From contig CAUYUJ010019608.1 in NCBI GenBank assembly GCA_963575745.1, positions 1 to 64,000 on the forward strand: a stretch of 64,000 nt of DNA. Reading direction: 5' to 3'. A program made the position numbers and the translations under genes. Below the pieces are notes generated by a model. It saw nothing but the letters and a program-made list of their open reading frames with translations, searched no databases and was not told the DNA's origin. Below, piece after piece: positions 49,560 through 61,100 of the stretch (position 1 is the stretch's first letter; the number at the start of each line of letters is the position of its first letter). This DNA is from Prorocentrum cordatum. Lineage: Eukaryota > Sar > Dinophyceae > Prorocentrales > Prorocentraceae.

Positions 49560-52470
49560 GTTATCACGTGCGCACGAGTGGGCATTCGGGGCCTCGGCAT
49601 CGCCGATTCCGCGCATACGGAGCCACCCGGCATGGCGCTGCCCCCGAGCATGGCCTCGACGGCGCGCTCCAAGAGGGACCGTGGGAGGTTCGCCTTGTGG
49701 TGCTCGTCGTTAGTCAATGCCAGGACGCTGCAGCCACTCTCGATGCACCCGTGCATCCCTGCTCCGCCAGCGGGCGTGCCAAAGTGCACCCACCTGGGCT
49801 CCCCCGCCCCGTGGCGCAGCTCCTTGAGGAGCTCGGTGTCGTTGTCGCGGGGGGACCACGGCACCTCCGTGCCCGTGAGCTGCCGGTAGAGCTTCCGCTA
49901 CCTGACGGCCGCAGTCACGAGGGCCTTCTCGGGGGGGGGGGGGGGGCGGCTGTTCCAGCTTCGTCGCCCGCGTCCGCGCCGCCGTCAGCGCCCTCGGAGT
50001 CCTGCAGCGGCTGCTCGATCCCCTGCTTCTTTGCCTCGGCGGCCTCCACCTCGGCGACGCACTGGCCGACCATGGTCTCCAAGGTCGTCTCGCGAATATG
50101 CTTGGAGACTTGGGCGTGGCTCTTCTGCGGGAGGACAGGCACGTTCCTCGCGGTTTCGTTGAAGAGGGCGGAGCCCGCGTCGACGTGCGCCCTGACTTTG
50201 GGCAGGTGTTTCGGCTTCCGGCCCATGTAGCAGAGCAACATAACCTCGTGGCTGCGGGAGTTCGCGAGGCCTCTCTGCCTCTTGAAGTGCCCGAACTGCT
50301 GCATCTGCTTCGTGTTGTAGCACAGGTGGCACGAACAGAAGCGGAATTTGTTTGCCGCGAGGATCTTCTGGATCTTCGGGAGGTTCGCGGTCGCGCGGCC
50401 AGCGAGCACGAACAACGCGTCCCGTCCAGCGACCATCAGCGGATCCAGTGACTTGAGGTAGCGTAAGAAATCTGCCGCGTCCACCGCGGGCTCACGGTGG
50501 GCGAGGCCTTGCCCCTCGAAGACGTCGCGCACCCTCGCATTTTTCACGTCGTAGAAACCCATCAGTGGTGCAGCGTCTGTGAGGTTCTGGTATAAACGAG
50601 TCGTCGTAAGCGTTGCGTGGATCTCCGCAGCGGTGCCAGTCGCCGTGATCAGGACCGCCCGCCCCTCGAGCTCCTTGGCGCACGCCTGCTCGCACTGCCC
50701 ACTGAAGGTAGTCACGTCGCTCGGCGAGACGTCGGCTTTCTTCTTGTCCTCGGAGGCCGCCTCCTGCCCGACCTCTTTGGCGCCGTCCGCCGCTGCAGCC
50801 GCCGCGTCGCCGTCGGCTGGCTGGCTTCGGGCGCCACCTGTTGCAGCCGCGAGGGAATCGTACGCGATCAGGAACTCCTCGAAGAAACGCTTCGAAACTC
50901 GCGTGCTCTTGTGGAACCTGTCCACGTTGCGCCGGTCGCTCTTCGGCTGCGCGGGGGCGCCTGAGATCTCTGGCGCGTAGAAGTCCTGGGCTATGTCGAG
51001 GAAGTGCTTCATCGCAAGGCGCGCCGCAGGGGTCGGCAGCGACTGCAGCCAGGTCGGGCCCTTGTCGGGCCCCTCAGTCTGCAGGGAGAACTTGAGCGGC
51101 GAGTCGAGATATGACCTCGCCGTGGCCATGACTTGACTCTCGGCGACGCACTCCCAGGCGCCTGTGGCCCCAGTGCTGTTGCAGCCAGCGATGGGTTTGA
51201 ACGACAAGTTCAACGCGTAGGTCCTCGCCCGCAAGATCTCGGCGACTGCCTGGCCGACGGCGCTGGCGCCGCACGGGCCCTTGTTGTTCTTAAACCACAT
51301 CCGCGTGTGCAAGCTTTCCGCGACGTAGCCCAGCGAGGCAGCGTCAGTCTTCGAGACGATGGCCCCAATCTTGGCGGGCCAGTCCAGCAGATTGTCTCGC
51401 CCACAACGGTTCGCGGAGGCCTCAAGGAGCTGCGCTGCCACCTGCGACTTTTGGAGATCGACCCCGTTGTCCGCGTGCCTCTTCACAGCCTTCACGTCTG
51501 GGCAGCGCAGGAACCTCCACTTTATGTTTGACTGCGTCCACTGCTGCGCCTTCCTTGCCGAGGGCCCCCCGCCCCCTGGCCCGCTGCCCTTCGCGATTCC
51601 GGCCGAGCGGGCCACGGCGCGCAGGAGGTTCGTGGTCTGGAGCCCGATGAGGTCGCGCAGGCGCTCGTGGCGCGCTCTCTGTTTCACAGACCACTCGAAC
51701 CTGTTCTCCTCGACCCATTCGGTCGCGCCCCCCGCGATGCGAGCGAAATCGAAGGGCCAATCCAGAATCGCCCCCTCGAGCGCTGTCACAGCCGCCTTGG
51801 GGCCTTCCTCTTTCGCCCAGTAGTAAGCCAACCAGACAGCGTTCACCAGAGCGCCATTGCCCAACCGCTTGAACTTGCCCAGGTCGGGCGCCTCGGAATG
51901 GCTCACGTTGGCGATCATGATGAGGATCCCGAAACCTTTCTCCACCGCATTCGGGATGACCCACGGCCTCCGACGCTCCTGGGCGCAAGTCTCCACGGCG
52001 CGCCGCTGTGGCTCACCTTGCACTGTGGCCTCGGCGTCGCCAACGCCCTCCTGAGACTCGTTCGCTGTTTCAGCTGACCCGTCCGTCACCACGCTCCGCA
52101 GGAACATGTCCGCAACCGCGTTCTCCACCTTGCCCAGCGAAATCTTCTCCTCAAGGTACGCGTTGCCGATGGGCGCCGTCTACGCCAGGTCGAAATACGT
52201 ATTCCTGCGGTCGCCCTCCTCGTTCACCTCTGCGGTAACCCTGGCGAGCTTCTCCTGAACTGCAGTCCTATTATTGTCCTTCTTCCGCTGCTCCTCCTGC
52301 GGCTTGTCCTTGCCGTTGTCCTTCTTCGCCTCCCCCGCCTTCCCCTTGCCCGCCCTCTAGGCGATGCGCTTCGGAGTGGTTTTCGGAAACCTGTCGTAGT
52401 CGCCCTTGATGGAGGGCTAGATCTTGGCGTTCCAGTGGTCCTTGAACCCCTTCTCGTGGTCTTCTCCCAT
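49560..52470 (-). CDS. Large uncharacterised gene with four in-frame TAG codons
   Basis: ATG at 52470 (MGEDHEKGFKDHWNAKI). TAG codons occur at codons 18, 38 and 97 (52419-52417, 52359-52357, 52182-52180). Between and after them the same frame reads PSIKGDYDRFPKTTPKRIA, a Lys/Gln/Glu-rich helix (DKPQEEQRKKDNNRTAVQEK), NEEGDRRNTYFDLA, and TAPIGNAYLEEKISLGKVEN, running straight into about 730 uninterrupted residues. Later blocks are KGFGILIMIANVSH, AVWLAYYWAKEEGPKAAVTA, CSCHLCYNTKQMQQFGHFKR and SHEVMLLCYMGRKPKHLPKV. A C16 run (about 49931-49946) breaks the frame. Beyond it, AAVR-TAG (49900-49898)-RKLYRQLTGTEVPW leads to PRWVHFGTPAGGAGMHGCIE and NDEHHKANLPRSLLERAVEA. The late part loosely recalls a nucleic-acid methyltransferase, but no DPPY motif is seen. 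Function unassigned. Confidence 0.72.
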
Positions 52471-52743
52471 CGCGCTCGGGCGGGCTGCTACAGCTGGGGG
52501 CCGTGTGTCACAGCTAGTGCGTCTGTTGCAGATCGGGCTGGGGCCGAGGCGGCCATGGAAGTGCAGGGGAAGCGATCGAGGAGGAAGCGGGCGCAGGCGG
52601 CGGGAGAGGCGATGAGCAGCAGATGGAGGGCGAGGCGTCGACGGCCGAGGTGGCCCAGGGGGTAAGGTGCCACAAAAATGTGCTTCGCGTTCCCCCTTCC
52701 CCCCCCTCTTCCTCTTATCCCCCCCCCTAAAAAAAGTCAGACG
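52471..52743. other. Short gap upstream of the 52.5 kb gene
   Basis: Contains CTGCTACAG (52485) and CTGTTGCAG (52523) words but no protein-like frame and no spliced-leader relic. Confidence 0.4.
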
Positions 52744-53640
52744 TGTTAGAGCTCCCTGGGGGCTCTAACATGCCGTGTTAGCATGCCATGTTAGAGCCCC
52801 CATGGGGCCTCTCATTACCCCCCCCCCGCCAGGCGGCGGCGGCGGCGGGGGCGGCGGCGGCGCCAGGGGGGGGGTGCTTAACCGGCTCAAAATCGATGTT
52901 GAGCATGTTCAGGGGGCGCCTTAACACCTCCAACATCGATTTTTCCCGTTGAGCCCCCCCCCCGTCAGGGAGGGGCTTTACCGCCTCCAAAATCGATTTT
53001 GGAAGTGTTAAACCCCATCTTTTCGCATGCCAAGCCCCCCCCCCCCCCGGGCCCAGGAGAGGGCTTGACATGCGAAAAGAAGGGGCTTAACACATCCAAA
53101 ATCGATTTTGGAAGCGCCAAGACCCCTCCCTGGCGGGGAGGCGCGGGGGGGGGGCTCAACAAAAAAATAACATTGTTAAGGCGGCCCCTTAACATGCTCA
53201 AAATCAATTTTGAGACTGTTAAGCCCCCCCCCCCCCCCCTGGCGGGGGATGGGGGGCTCAGCATGCTCAAAATTGTTTTTGAGCCTGTCGAGGCCCCTCC
53301 CCCTGGCAGCGCCGCCGCCGCCGCCGCCCGCCTGGCCGGGGGAAGGGGGGGGGGGTCGACCCCCCCCCCCCCCCCCTCCCCCCGGGGGCGACTTTAGCAC
53401 ACCAGGGAGCTCCCAGGGAGCTCTAACATGGCATGTTAGAGCTCCCAGGGAGCTCATACATCGCATGTTAGAGCTCCCTGGGAGATCTAACATCGCATGT
53501 CAAAGCTCCCTGAGAGCTCTAACATCGCATGTTAGAGCTCCATCGGAGCCCTAGTATGTCATGTTCGAGTTCCCAGGGAGCTCTAACATGCTATGTTAGA
53601 GCTCACATGGAGCTCTAACATGCGATGCTAGAGCTCCCAA
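52744..53640. repeat. Two palindromic repeat families between genes
   Basis: AGAGCTCCCTGGGAGCTCTA/CATG units at 52744-52815 and 53396-53640 flank a second family (about 52860-53300), in which CTCAAAATCGATTTTGAG-like dyads alternate with long C/G homopolymers about every 65 bases. Confidence 0.88.
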
Positions 53641-54064
53641 GGCGGTAGAGGGCCCCAGCCCCTGCAAGTACCTCCCTGCAGCTTGAGCCGGGAGCTGTCG
53701 GGCGCCTGATGCGCTCCACCCCCCTGCTCCCGCCTGGACTCCTCCTCCTCCTCGGCTCGTCCTCCTCTTCATCGCCATCCTGGTTCCCCCCGGTGGGCCC
53801 GCGGGGGCGCCGCGGCCGCCTGCGGCGGCGCCGCCCGCCGCCGGGGGCCTGGGGGGTGGGTGGGCGGAGAAGCTGTTGCAGCGGAGCTAAGGAGACGGCG
53901 AGGGGGCGCGAGACGGAGAAGCTGCGGGGGCGCGTGAGCGCGGAGAAGGCGAGGCGGAGCAGGAGGCGGCGAAGCAGGACAGGCGGGGGCTAGCAAAGGC
54001 GGAGGAGGAAGAGCAAGAGGGTGATGAGAAGCTGTGAGGGGAGCCCACCTCGAAATATAACATT
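53641..54064. other. GC-rich gap, no supported gene
   Basis: Short Ala/Pro or Arg-rich frames only; one CTGTTGCAG at 53873-53881. Confidence 0.45.
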
Positions 54065-54250
54065 CAATTTCTAACATGGCATGTTAGAGTTCCCATGGAG
54101 CTCTAGCATCGTATGTTAGAGTTCCCCGGAGCTCTCGCATAGAATGTTAGAGCTCCCATGGAGCCCTAACATGCCATGTTAGAGCTCCCATGGAGCTCTC
54201 ACCAAGCATGTTAGAGCTCCTAGGGAGCTCTCACCAATCATTTTCGAGCT
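54065..54250. repeat. AGAGCTCCC palindromic repeat array
   Basis: About five units of TTAGAGCTCCCATGGAGCTC with CATG spacers, the same family as in the kinase intron. Confidence 0.85.
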
Positions 54251-54254
54251 CACA

Positions 54255-56960
54255 GCTAGCTGCAACATAGTTCGGTGTCCCAGTTGGTCTCATTGCTGAC
54301 AGGGGAATGAAGAGAGTGACCAGAAGCAAGAGAAGGGGGAGGACGGGGGATGGCAGGGACGGGAGATGAAGAGCGCCATGAGCAGCTGTTGCAGCCAGGA
54401 GGCCAAGGGATGCGGGAGCAGCAGGGAAATGTGATAGGAGCTGCTGCAGCCAACTTTTCCTAGCCCACGAGGTCAGCATGGCCTGAGTTCCCATGCGGCA
54501 TGGCCTGCGTTGAACAATCGAGAGCGTGCAAGGCGGGCGTTGTGAAGCAAGCGCACAACGTTTTGGACCCGCGGATTGAGCCGTGGACCGTCGGCAAGAA
54601 TTGCGCGCGGCGCGCTGACCGCGGTGGCCAGCAAAGGACTCCCAGTGAGCCCCCTTGGGGAGCTCGGGGATCCGTGAATCGATGATCGACATGGATGCGG
54701 GCGTGACCGCGGGCCTGGCTGGCCCATCCGACAGGCAGAGCTCATCCGAGCGGCGGAGCTTTGTCAGCCTGGCCCGACGAAAACTGGCGTGGCGCAAGCC
54801 GAGCTCGAAGGTGCCCGTCTATGCTGTTGCAGACTAAGCTGTTGCAGCTCCGCCAAGCTGCCCGCTGCTCCCAGACGCGGGCTCGCCCCGCTGAGGCTCA
54901 CAGAGCGCCTTGGCGGCGTCCTCGTCGACGTTTAGCAGCGGCTGCACCTTGTCGTAGAGCGTTCGTCCCATCGGGCGGGGGTAGTACTCCTGGCCGTACG
55001 CCACCTGCATGCGCACGAGGACACCGAAAATGTCATCCTTGTAGACGTGGCCGTTGCAGTGCAGCTTGATGTTGCGGATGTAGTACTTGGTCTCGCTGCG
55101 CCGAAGGCAAGTCAACTTCTTGGTGGTGATGTGGGCGTAGTACTGGTTCTGCGGCTGGGCGATGCAAAACACGACGTCTCCGATGTCCACGGTGGACTCG
55201 CCCTTGACGACGCAGCCGGCCCCCGCATCTGCTGTTACAGCTTGGATGGGGTGAAAGTGTGGAAATCGCGCGGCTGCGCCAAGGGCCACATGCTGTTCCC
55301 CGGGCTCGAGTAGAACACGGGGCGGCCCGCGAGGAGGTGCGCATGTATGAGCATGTTCCTCTGGTCCCGAAGCCTCATCTCCTTCTCCCGCGCCTCGGGG
55401 TCGTACCGCGAATTCTTGACCAGCTTCCAGTCCTCGTGGAGCGCATGAATGGCCTCGTGTGGGCTCGTCAATACTAAGGGTGGAAGGCGGTCCGGCTTGG
55501 TCTTCTCGATGATCTCGGCCACGTCCCGGGGCAACCTGGCGATGGGCTTGTAAATGACCGACTCCGCCGCCGTCTGACCGAACGCTCTGTAACCGAACGA
55601 TGCCATGGCTGTTGCAAATCTGTGGGCATCATCCGTCCGCGCACCCCGCTGCCGTCTGCGGGCAGCCGTCACCGTCTCCTCGGCTTTCGCGGTGGCAGAA
55701 ACCGTCGCCCCCCGTTCAGCTGCCAGCTGACCCGCGGGCCCGCTCAGCCTGCAGGCGCGCCTGCCGCATTCGCTGCCTCGGAGGTGTTGCGCCCCACCTC
55801 TCGTTGAAGCTGCTCTTTCGGCGGCGGCGGCGGCGGCGCGTCCGAGGGTAGCTGGACTGGCGGTCGGCAGGGCATCTTTTTCGGAAGAGGCGCCGATCCG
55901 CCCCCCTTCTTCGGAGGAGTGAACAGGCGACGCACTCGGCGCGTTCGCAAGCGGAGGCAGCAATTGGTCAGGCAACCCAGGCGTCTGGCTCTTCGTCGCA
56001 GGCGTCTCTCCCTCCGCTGGCGTGTACTGGGCCCTCTTCGGCGGCCCCCTCAAGGTCCGCGGAGCTGTTTTTCTCCAGTCAGCATCCTCCTGCGGACGGG
56101 GATGCGCCACTGCAGCAACATCATGCTCCGCTCTAGGCGCCGCCTCGCACTCTGCTCCGGCAGGTGGCCAGGGGGGGGTAGAAGAGGCGGATCCATCAGA
56201 AAGACCAGGTGCTGTTGCAGCCGCAGGCATCTGTATCGGAAGCTGCTGTTCCCTGCTGCGGGCGTGCTCTCTGCGGGCGCGCTCTTCGGCCCCCGGAGAT
56301 CTCGATCAGAATCGCGTGGCGCGCCGGGGTCGCTCGAATAAGGAGCGCTCGAACCCGACTGCTCAGCATAGGCCGGCGTTCGGTCGACCTCCAACGGACG
56401 TTTCGTTTCGTCAGCCTAAGCGCAGCGGTCCGGGGGGCCCTCGTCGGCGGGCCCCTGGCGCCAGCGCCTTCACGAGCTGTTGCTGCCGACTGGCGCCCGC
56501 GCGCCGCTTCGCGAGCTGTTGCAGCAGACGGGCGCCCGCGCGACGCCTCTCTCTGGCGCCTCTGGGCGTCTGCAAGGTGCCGCTCCCGCTGCCTGCGATG
56601 CCGCTCCCAGTTGTTCCGCGCCGAGTCTGTGATCCCAGTCAGCCCTGGCGGGTTCTGGCGCTCCTGCTCTATCAGATGCCAATTCCAGCGAATCTCCCTC
56701 TGGCTGAGATTACGCTGTGATTCCGTGTCCAGGCGCCCGTAGGGTCTCGACTCGTTCTCCCAGACTCCTGGCATGTCCCAGATCATGATGCCCTCCTCCA
56801 ACTGCTGGAGCTTGAAATCGACCCAGCGCGCGCGGCGCTGAGCTTCTAACATTTGATCGCGCAAGCCATCCTCACGCGCCAACTCCGCTTCCAGCCTGCG
56901 CCGCTCCTGCTGCCCCCGCAAGCCCTTGCGGTGGTTGAGCAAGTATTTCCCGTCGCCGAC
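54255..56960 (-). CDS. Uncharacterised gene; charged N-terminal region and conserved C-terminal part
   Basis: A clean acceptor (TAGTCTTCAG, ending 56961) starts the exon: VGDGKYLLNHRKGLRGQQER, EDGLRDQMLEAQRRARWVDF and EEGIMIWDMPGVWENESRPY, then Arg/Glu-rich text with SAATARE repeats. Further on, a better-folded region reads MASFGYRAFGQTAAES, PHEAIHALHEDWKLVKNSRY and LLAGRPVFYSSPGNSMWPLA. After a one-base slip near a C4 run (about 55250) come GDVVFCIAQPQNQYYAHITT, IRNIKLHCNGHVYKDD and GQEYYPRPMGRTLYDKVQPL. The frame then passes TAG at 54836-54834 and 54821-54819 into FELGLRHASFRRARLTK and SMSIIDSRIPELPKGAHWES. The end is unclear. Function not recognised. Confidence 0.5.
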
Positions 56961-56999
56961 CTGAAGACTAGCCAACGCTGGAGGAGCTGAAGTACACAT

Positions 57000-57390
57000 G
57001 CACGTCTAACATGCAATGTTACAGCTCCACGGAGCTCGAACATGCTCTGTTGGAGCTCCAAGGGAGATCTAACGTGCTATGTTAGAGCTCCAAGGGAGCT
57101 CTAACATGCCATGTTAGAGCTCCATGGGAGCCCTGACATAACACGTCAGCTTTCACGGCGCACACATCGAGCTCAAACATATCACGTTAGAGGCCCCATG
57201 GAGCCCTAGCACAGCACGGTAGTAGAGCTCCCACGGAGCTTTAACATAGCATGTCAGAGCGTCGCGGGAGCTCTGAAGTAGCAAGTCAGATTTCACGACG
57301 CACACACCGACTTTTAGCATGTTTGAGCTCGCAGGGGGCTCTAACATATAACAAATTCTGGCCGATGTCACATCGTGCTCTAACATGTCC
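57000..57390. repeat. AGAGCTCC palindromic repeat array upstream of the 56.9 kb exon
   Basis: Eight or more degenerate units of the same family as at 16.9, 52.7, 53.4 and 54.1 kb, directly before a splice acceptor, hence probably intronic. Confidence 0.8.
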
Positions 57391-57399
57391 CGTTGGGGC

Positions 57400-58130
57400 T
57401 CTCATCGAAATCTCAGAAAAGAGGGGGGGGGGGGCGCAGCTAGCCCAGATTTGGCTGGTCTGACCTGGCGCGCTCGCTTGCCCTTGCCCTTGCCCATGCC
57501 ACGGTCCGTCTGCGCTGCTGCAGCTGGAGCGCGCCGCAGGTCTGGGGGCGGCGCGCGCGCGGGCGGGCCAGGGGGTCGAGCCGACAGCTACGGAGACGAG
57601 GGGGACAGAGAGAGGGAGAGAGAGCGCCCCAAAGGTTTCGGTGGGGATCGCCGCAGAGGTTTCGATGGGGATGGGAAGGTTGCGCTGTTTCAGCTTTGGG
57701 GGGAGATCGCTCTGGAGGTTTCGATGGAGATCGCTCGAAGGAACGCGAGCGCGTAGGTAGACTGGGGGCTGGGTTTGGCAAGTGCGGTGGAAGACGGCCT
57801 CCTCCCTACTCCTGCCTCGTCCTGCTTCCCCCCCCCCATCCCCCTCGCCCCCCTCCTCCTGAGGGCGGCGGCCCTGGGCGCCCGATGCTCTCCGCCCCCG
57901 CCCCCCCCACCTCCGCCGCCGACAACCGCCGGCGCCGGCAACCGCGGCCCTCCCCCGTCGGCGACCTTCAGGCCCCCAGCGGCGGGCAGCGCCGCCCGCG
58001 GCAGCGGCGCCCCCATAGGGGCGCAAGGGGGGGCACGGGGAGGGATGGAGCCTGGAAGAGGAGGTGAGGTCGGACGACGTGGGGAGGCGTTATTTCTCAG
58101 CAAAACTGGCACGATCGCAAACTATGCGAC
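57400..58130 (-). other. GC-rich stretch, possible Pro-rich first exon, not resolved
   Basis: Minus frames hold Pro/Ala/Arg-rich text and an imperfect 24 bp repeat (GAAACCTCTGCGGCGATCCC type, 57630-57730). No frame is convincing enough to call a gene. Confidence 0.3.
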
Positions 58131-58137
58131 GGGCTAC

Positions 58138-61100
58138 TCACGCTGTTACAGCCGTGGTGCACGGGCACAGTGCTTCAACGGACGCGTCGAAACGCGGAGC
58201 CCAGTTCCTCGGACTGTTGTAGAGCTGCTGGACGGCTTTGTCGACGCCCGCCTCTTCTCCTGAGCGGCGCAGTACGCAAGCCCGCTGCGCCAGGCGGGCC
58301 GTGGCTTCGGCGTGCTTCTTGAAGAACTCGCAGAGCTTCTTGGGGTCTTGTAATAGATCACGCACCCACTCGGCGCGCGGGCAAGCGCTCGCAAAACGTG
58401 GGGCAGTGTGGGCAGGTCTTCCTGGAGGGCCGCTGTTACAGCCACGGGGTAGCTTTTGTCCGAGCTCCGAAGCGTCTCGGTGTACTGGATGCCGTTTGGA
58501 GAATCCCCCCGTGCAAAATCAGTCGGCGTTGAAAGAAAAAATAAATTAAAAAAGAAGCCCACGTGAACGCTGCTACAATCTGGGCGGCGATGCCATAGTC
58601 TGCGTCAGCTGTTGCAGCCAAGACTAACTTCCCCTTGCCATTGGCCTGATTGGCCAGGTGGGGCAGGATGTCCACTGGGTCGTGAAGCAACTGGAAACGC
58701 AAGCGCTGCGCCTTGCGGCAAGCTTCCGCACCTCCCATGCGATCCAGCATGAAGCCAGGGGGGCGCGGGGGGGCAGCAGGTGAGCGTCGCGGCCCGCAGC
58801 TGGCTTGGCACTGCGCAGGACTTCCTTCTCCCGCGTACTCCTGGCCTTGGCGGCGGCCTTCGCCCCTCCAGGATTGCGCTCTCGGATCTTGGCCCCCGGC
58901 ATGGCAGCGGCGGCGACGACTGTTGCAGCTGGCCCGACTGGATCTGCGCCGCTCGCCTGGGCCGCCCCCTGAGCCGCCGCAGCGAGATCGGGGGCGCCCC
59001 CCGCGAGAAGGCGAGCGCGCTTGCTCGGGGAAGCGGCCGCCATGGCGTCGACGGCAGCTGCTCGCTTGCTGCCGAAGCCTACCTCTGTCCGACGTTCTGC
59101 CCGAGGCTCCCGCGTGCTTCCCTCGCCGCGCCTCCCGGCCCTCCTCAGCGATCTGACCATTTGCGCGCTCATGTAGCTGGAGCACAGACATGTACCAACG
59201 ACTGGCGGCAGAGCTCTCGTCCCGCGGCTGGTCCAGCCACGTGCGCAGCAACCCGCTGGGGGGCGCTGCGTCCACGAGCGTGCACTCCTCCGCGGACATG
59301 TCGAGCATTTGAGTCCTCTCGGGGCAATGCACCTCTGAGAAACGGCGGAATCGCCTCTCCACGTTGCCCGTGCTCGTTTTCCATACTAGGAAGAGCTCCA
59401 CGAGACGACGGCCGCCGTGGAGCTCGGGCCACTCCGCCGCAGCGCGGCCCCAAGCCTGCCGCGCGGTGCCCCCGCCCCGACGATGCACATCGGCACGCGG
59501 CAACATTTGCCGCAGCTGGGGGATTGCCCGCTGCTCGGGGAGGTCAGCCGCCTGGCAGATTCGCCTCAAACAGGCCTCGGCTTCTGTTGCGTGCCCCGTT
59601 GCGCCCGCGCCTGTTGCAGACAGGGGGGAAGGCAAACGAAAGGCAGCAAACGCGTGCAACCAAGAATGCTCTGGCCGATGTAACTTCATGTTCTCCGTCA
59701 CGTTGGCAACGATTCCCTGCGCCCGTCGAAGAGCCGCCTTGGTGGCGTCGCGGGCTCGGGGCTCCGTATTCCAATCGCCGATGCCAACGGTCTGGGCGCC
59801 GTTGCCGCAGGCGAACCGCTTCGTGCCCCGCAGAAACTTCAGGGTGACGCCAGCGCACGCGTCGGGAATGCCCCAAATATCCCCCTTGACGAACAACGCT
59901 TCCAGCTTGGAGAGGAAAGCGGTGGCCCTTGATTGAACGCTTGAAGCGTCGGGGTTGCTCTTGTCTCCGGTGGCGACCCAGGCGTAGGGCTCCGCGCGCA
60001 AGTCGGCCAGCACCCCCCCCCCCCCAGGAGCAGGCGCGAACTGCTCTCGCCCCCGAGCCCTTCCAAGAAACGTCGGGCGAGAATGCGCCGATCTACGTCA
60101 GTCCCCTGGCACTCCACTCCGAGCGCATTCAAAATGACATCCCAACGCCGACTTTCCCGTGCGAAGGGCCTCGCCCGACTGTTGAAACGCCGAGGGGGCC
60201 AGCCGAAGTTTTTGACGAACGCAATGCAGTCTTCCACCAGCTGCTGCTCCCCCAGTGTGGTGCGGAACACGGTGGAGTTAGTCAAGATCTTGGCCAGACT
60301 TGGCGGCTTCTTATCCGTTACCAGCAGCTCGCCCGTGATCGAAATTTCGCTGTTTCCTTTTCATCAAATTGGCAAGGACCTTCTGGGGCGAGCGCGACTC
60401 GCCCCACGCGTTGAACGCCAGCCGAAAGAACGTAGCTGTTGCAGCCAGGGGTGCACTTAGATCCGCCCCATCGCTGCGCCATGCCCACATCTCCTCTCGC
60501 ACATGCTTGTGCAAGTCCCCGCCCATCTCCCCGCCTGCCGTCTGGCACGCGCGACGGGCGCAGTCCTCCTGCATGGAAGCCTTGCCGTCGAAGTCCATGG
60601 CCCGTGGGAACTCCCGCGCCCCGATCACCCGCCCCACGATCCAGGGCCCTTTGGGGCCAGCTGTTTCAGCCAGCCTGCCTTGAGACCGTAGCTTGGGAGG
60701 AAGTCCAAACCCGTCGGGATCGACCACAGCACGGCGCCGATCTCGACCTGGCACGCGCGGTCGAGGCCGTCCGCGGCCATACGAAAAAAAAAAAAAAAAC
60801 AACACCATGTCGGACAATCCTCTGCGCCACGATCCTCTCGTACTGAGCCATTGCGGCCACCGCACTTCGGCGCTGCTGACGAGACCCCAAAACTCCGCGG
60901 TCGCCCCCGACGAGCGCGCCCCGCCGCGCATCGAAACTTCTGAAGGAAGAGGACGTCTCTATGAGTGCACAGACGGCGACCACTCCGCGGCAACCAGGGC
61001 GCTGGCCGGCGGCGCGGACGACGACGGGCGCATGCGCCGCGGCTGCTGCAGCTGTTGCGGCTGATGTGGCCGTCGTGGGGAACGCCGACACGGGGTTGCC

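Noticed and set aside
54819-54836. The two TAGs in the 55 kb gene as fully independent evidence of recoding
   Set aside because: They sit beside two adjacent CTGCAACAG copies where splicing or a repeat insertion could also explain them; kept in the list but given less weight.
55232-55240. CTGTAACAG words as splice acceptors causing the frame changes at 55.24, 60.66 and 18.10 kb
   Set aside because: In each case a nearby homopolymer slip (C4 at about 55250, C3 at about 60642, G5 at about 18143) explains the frame change, and other copies lie inside long uninterrupted frames.
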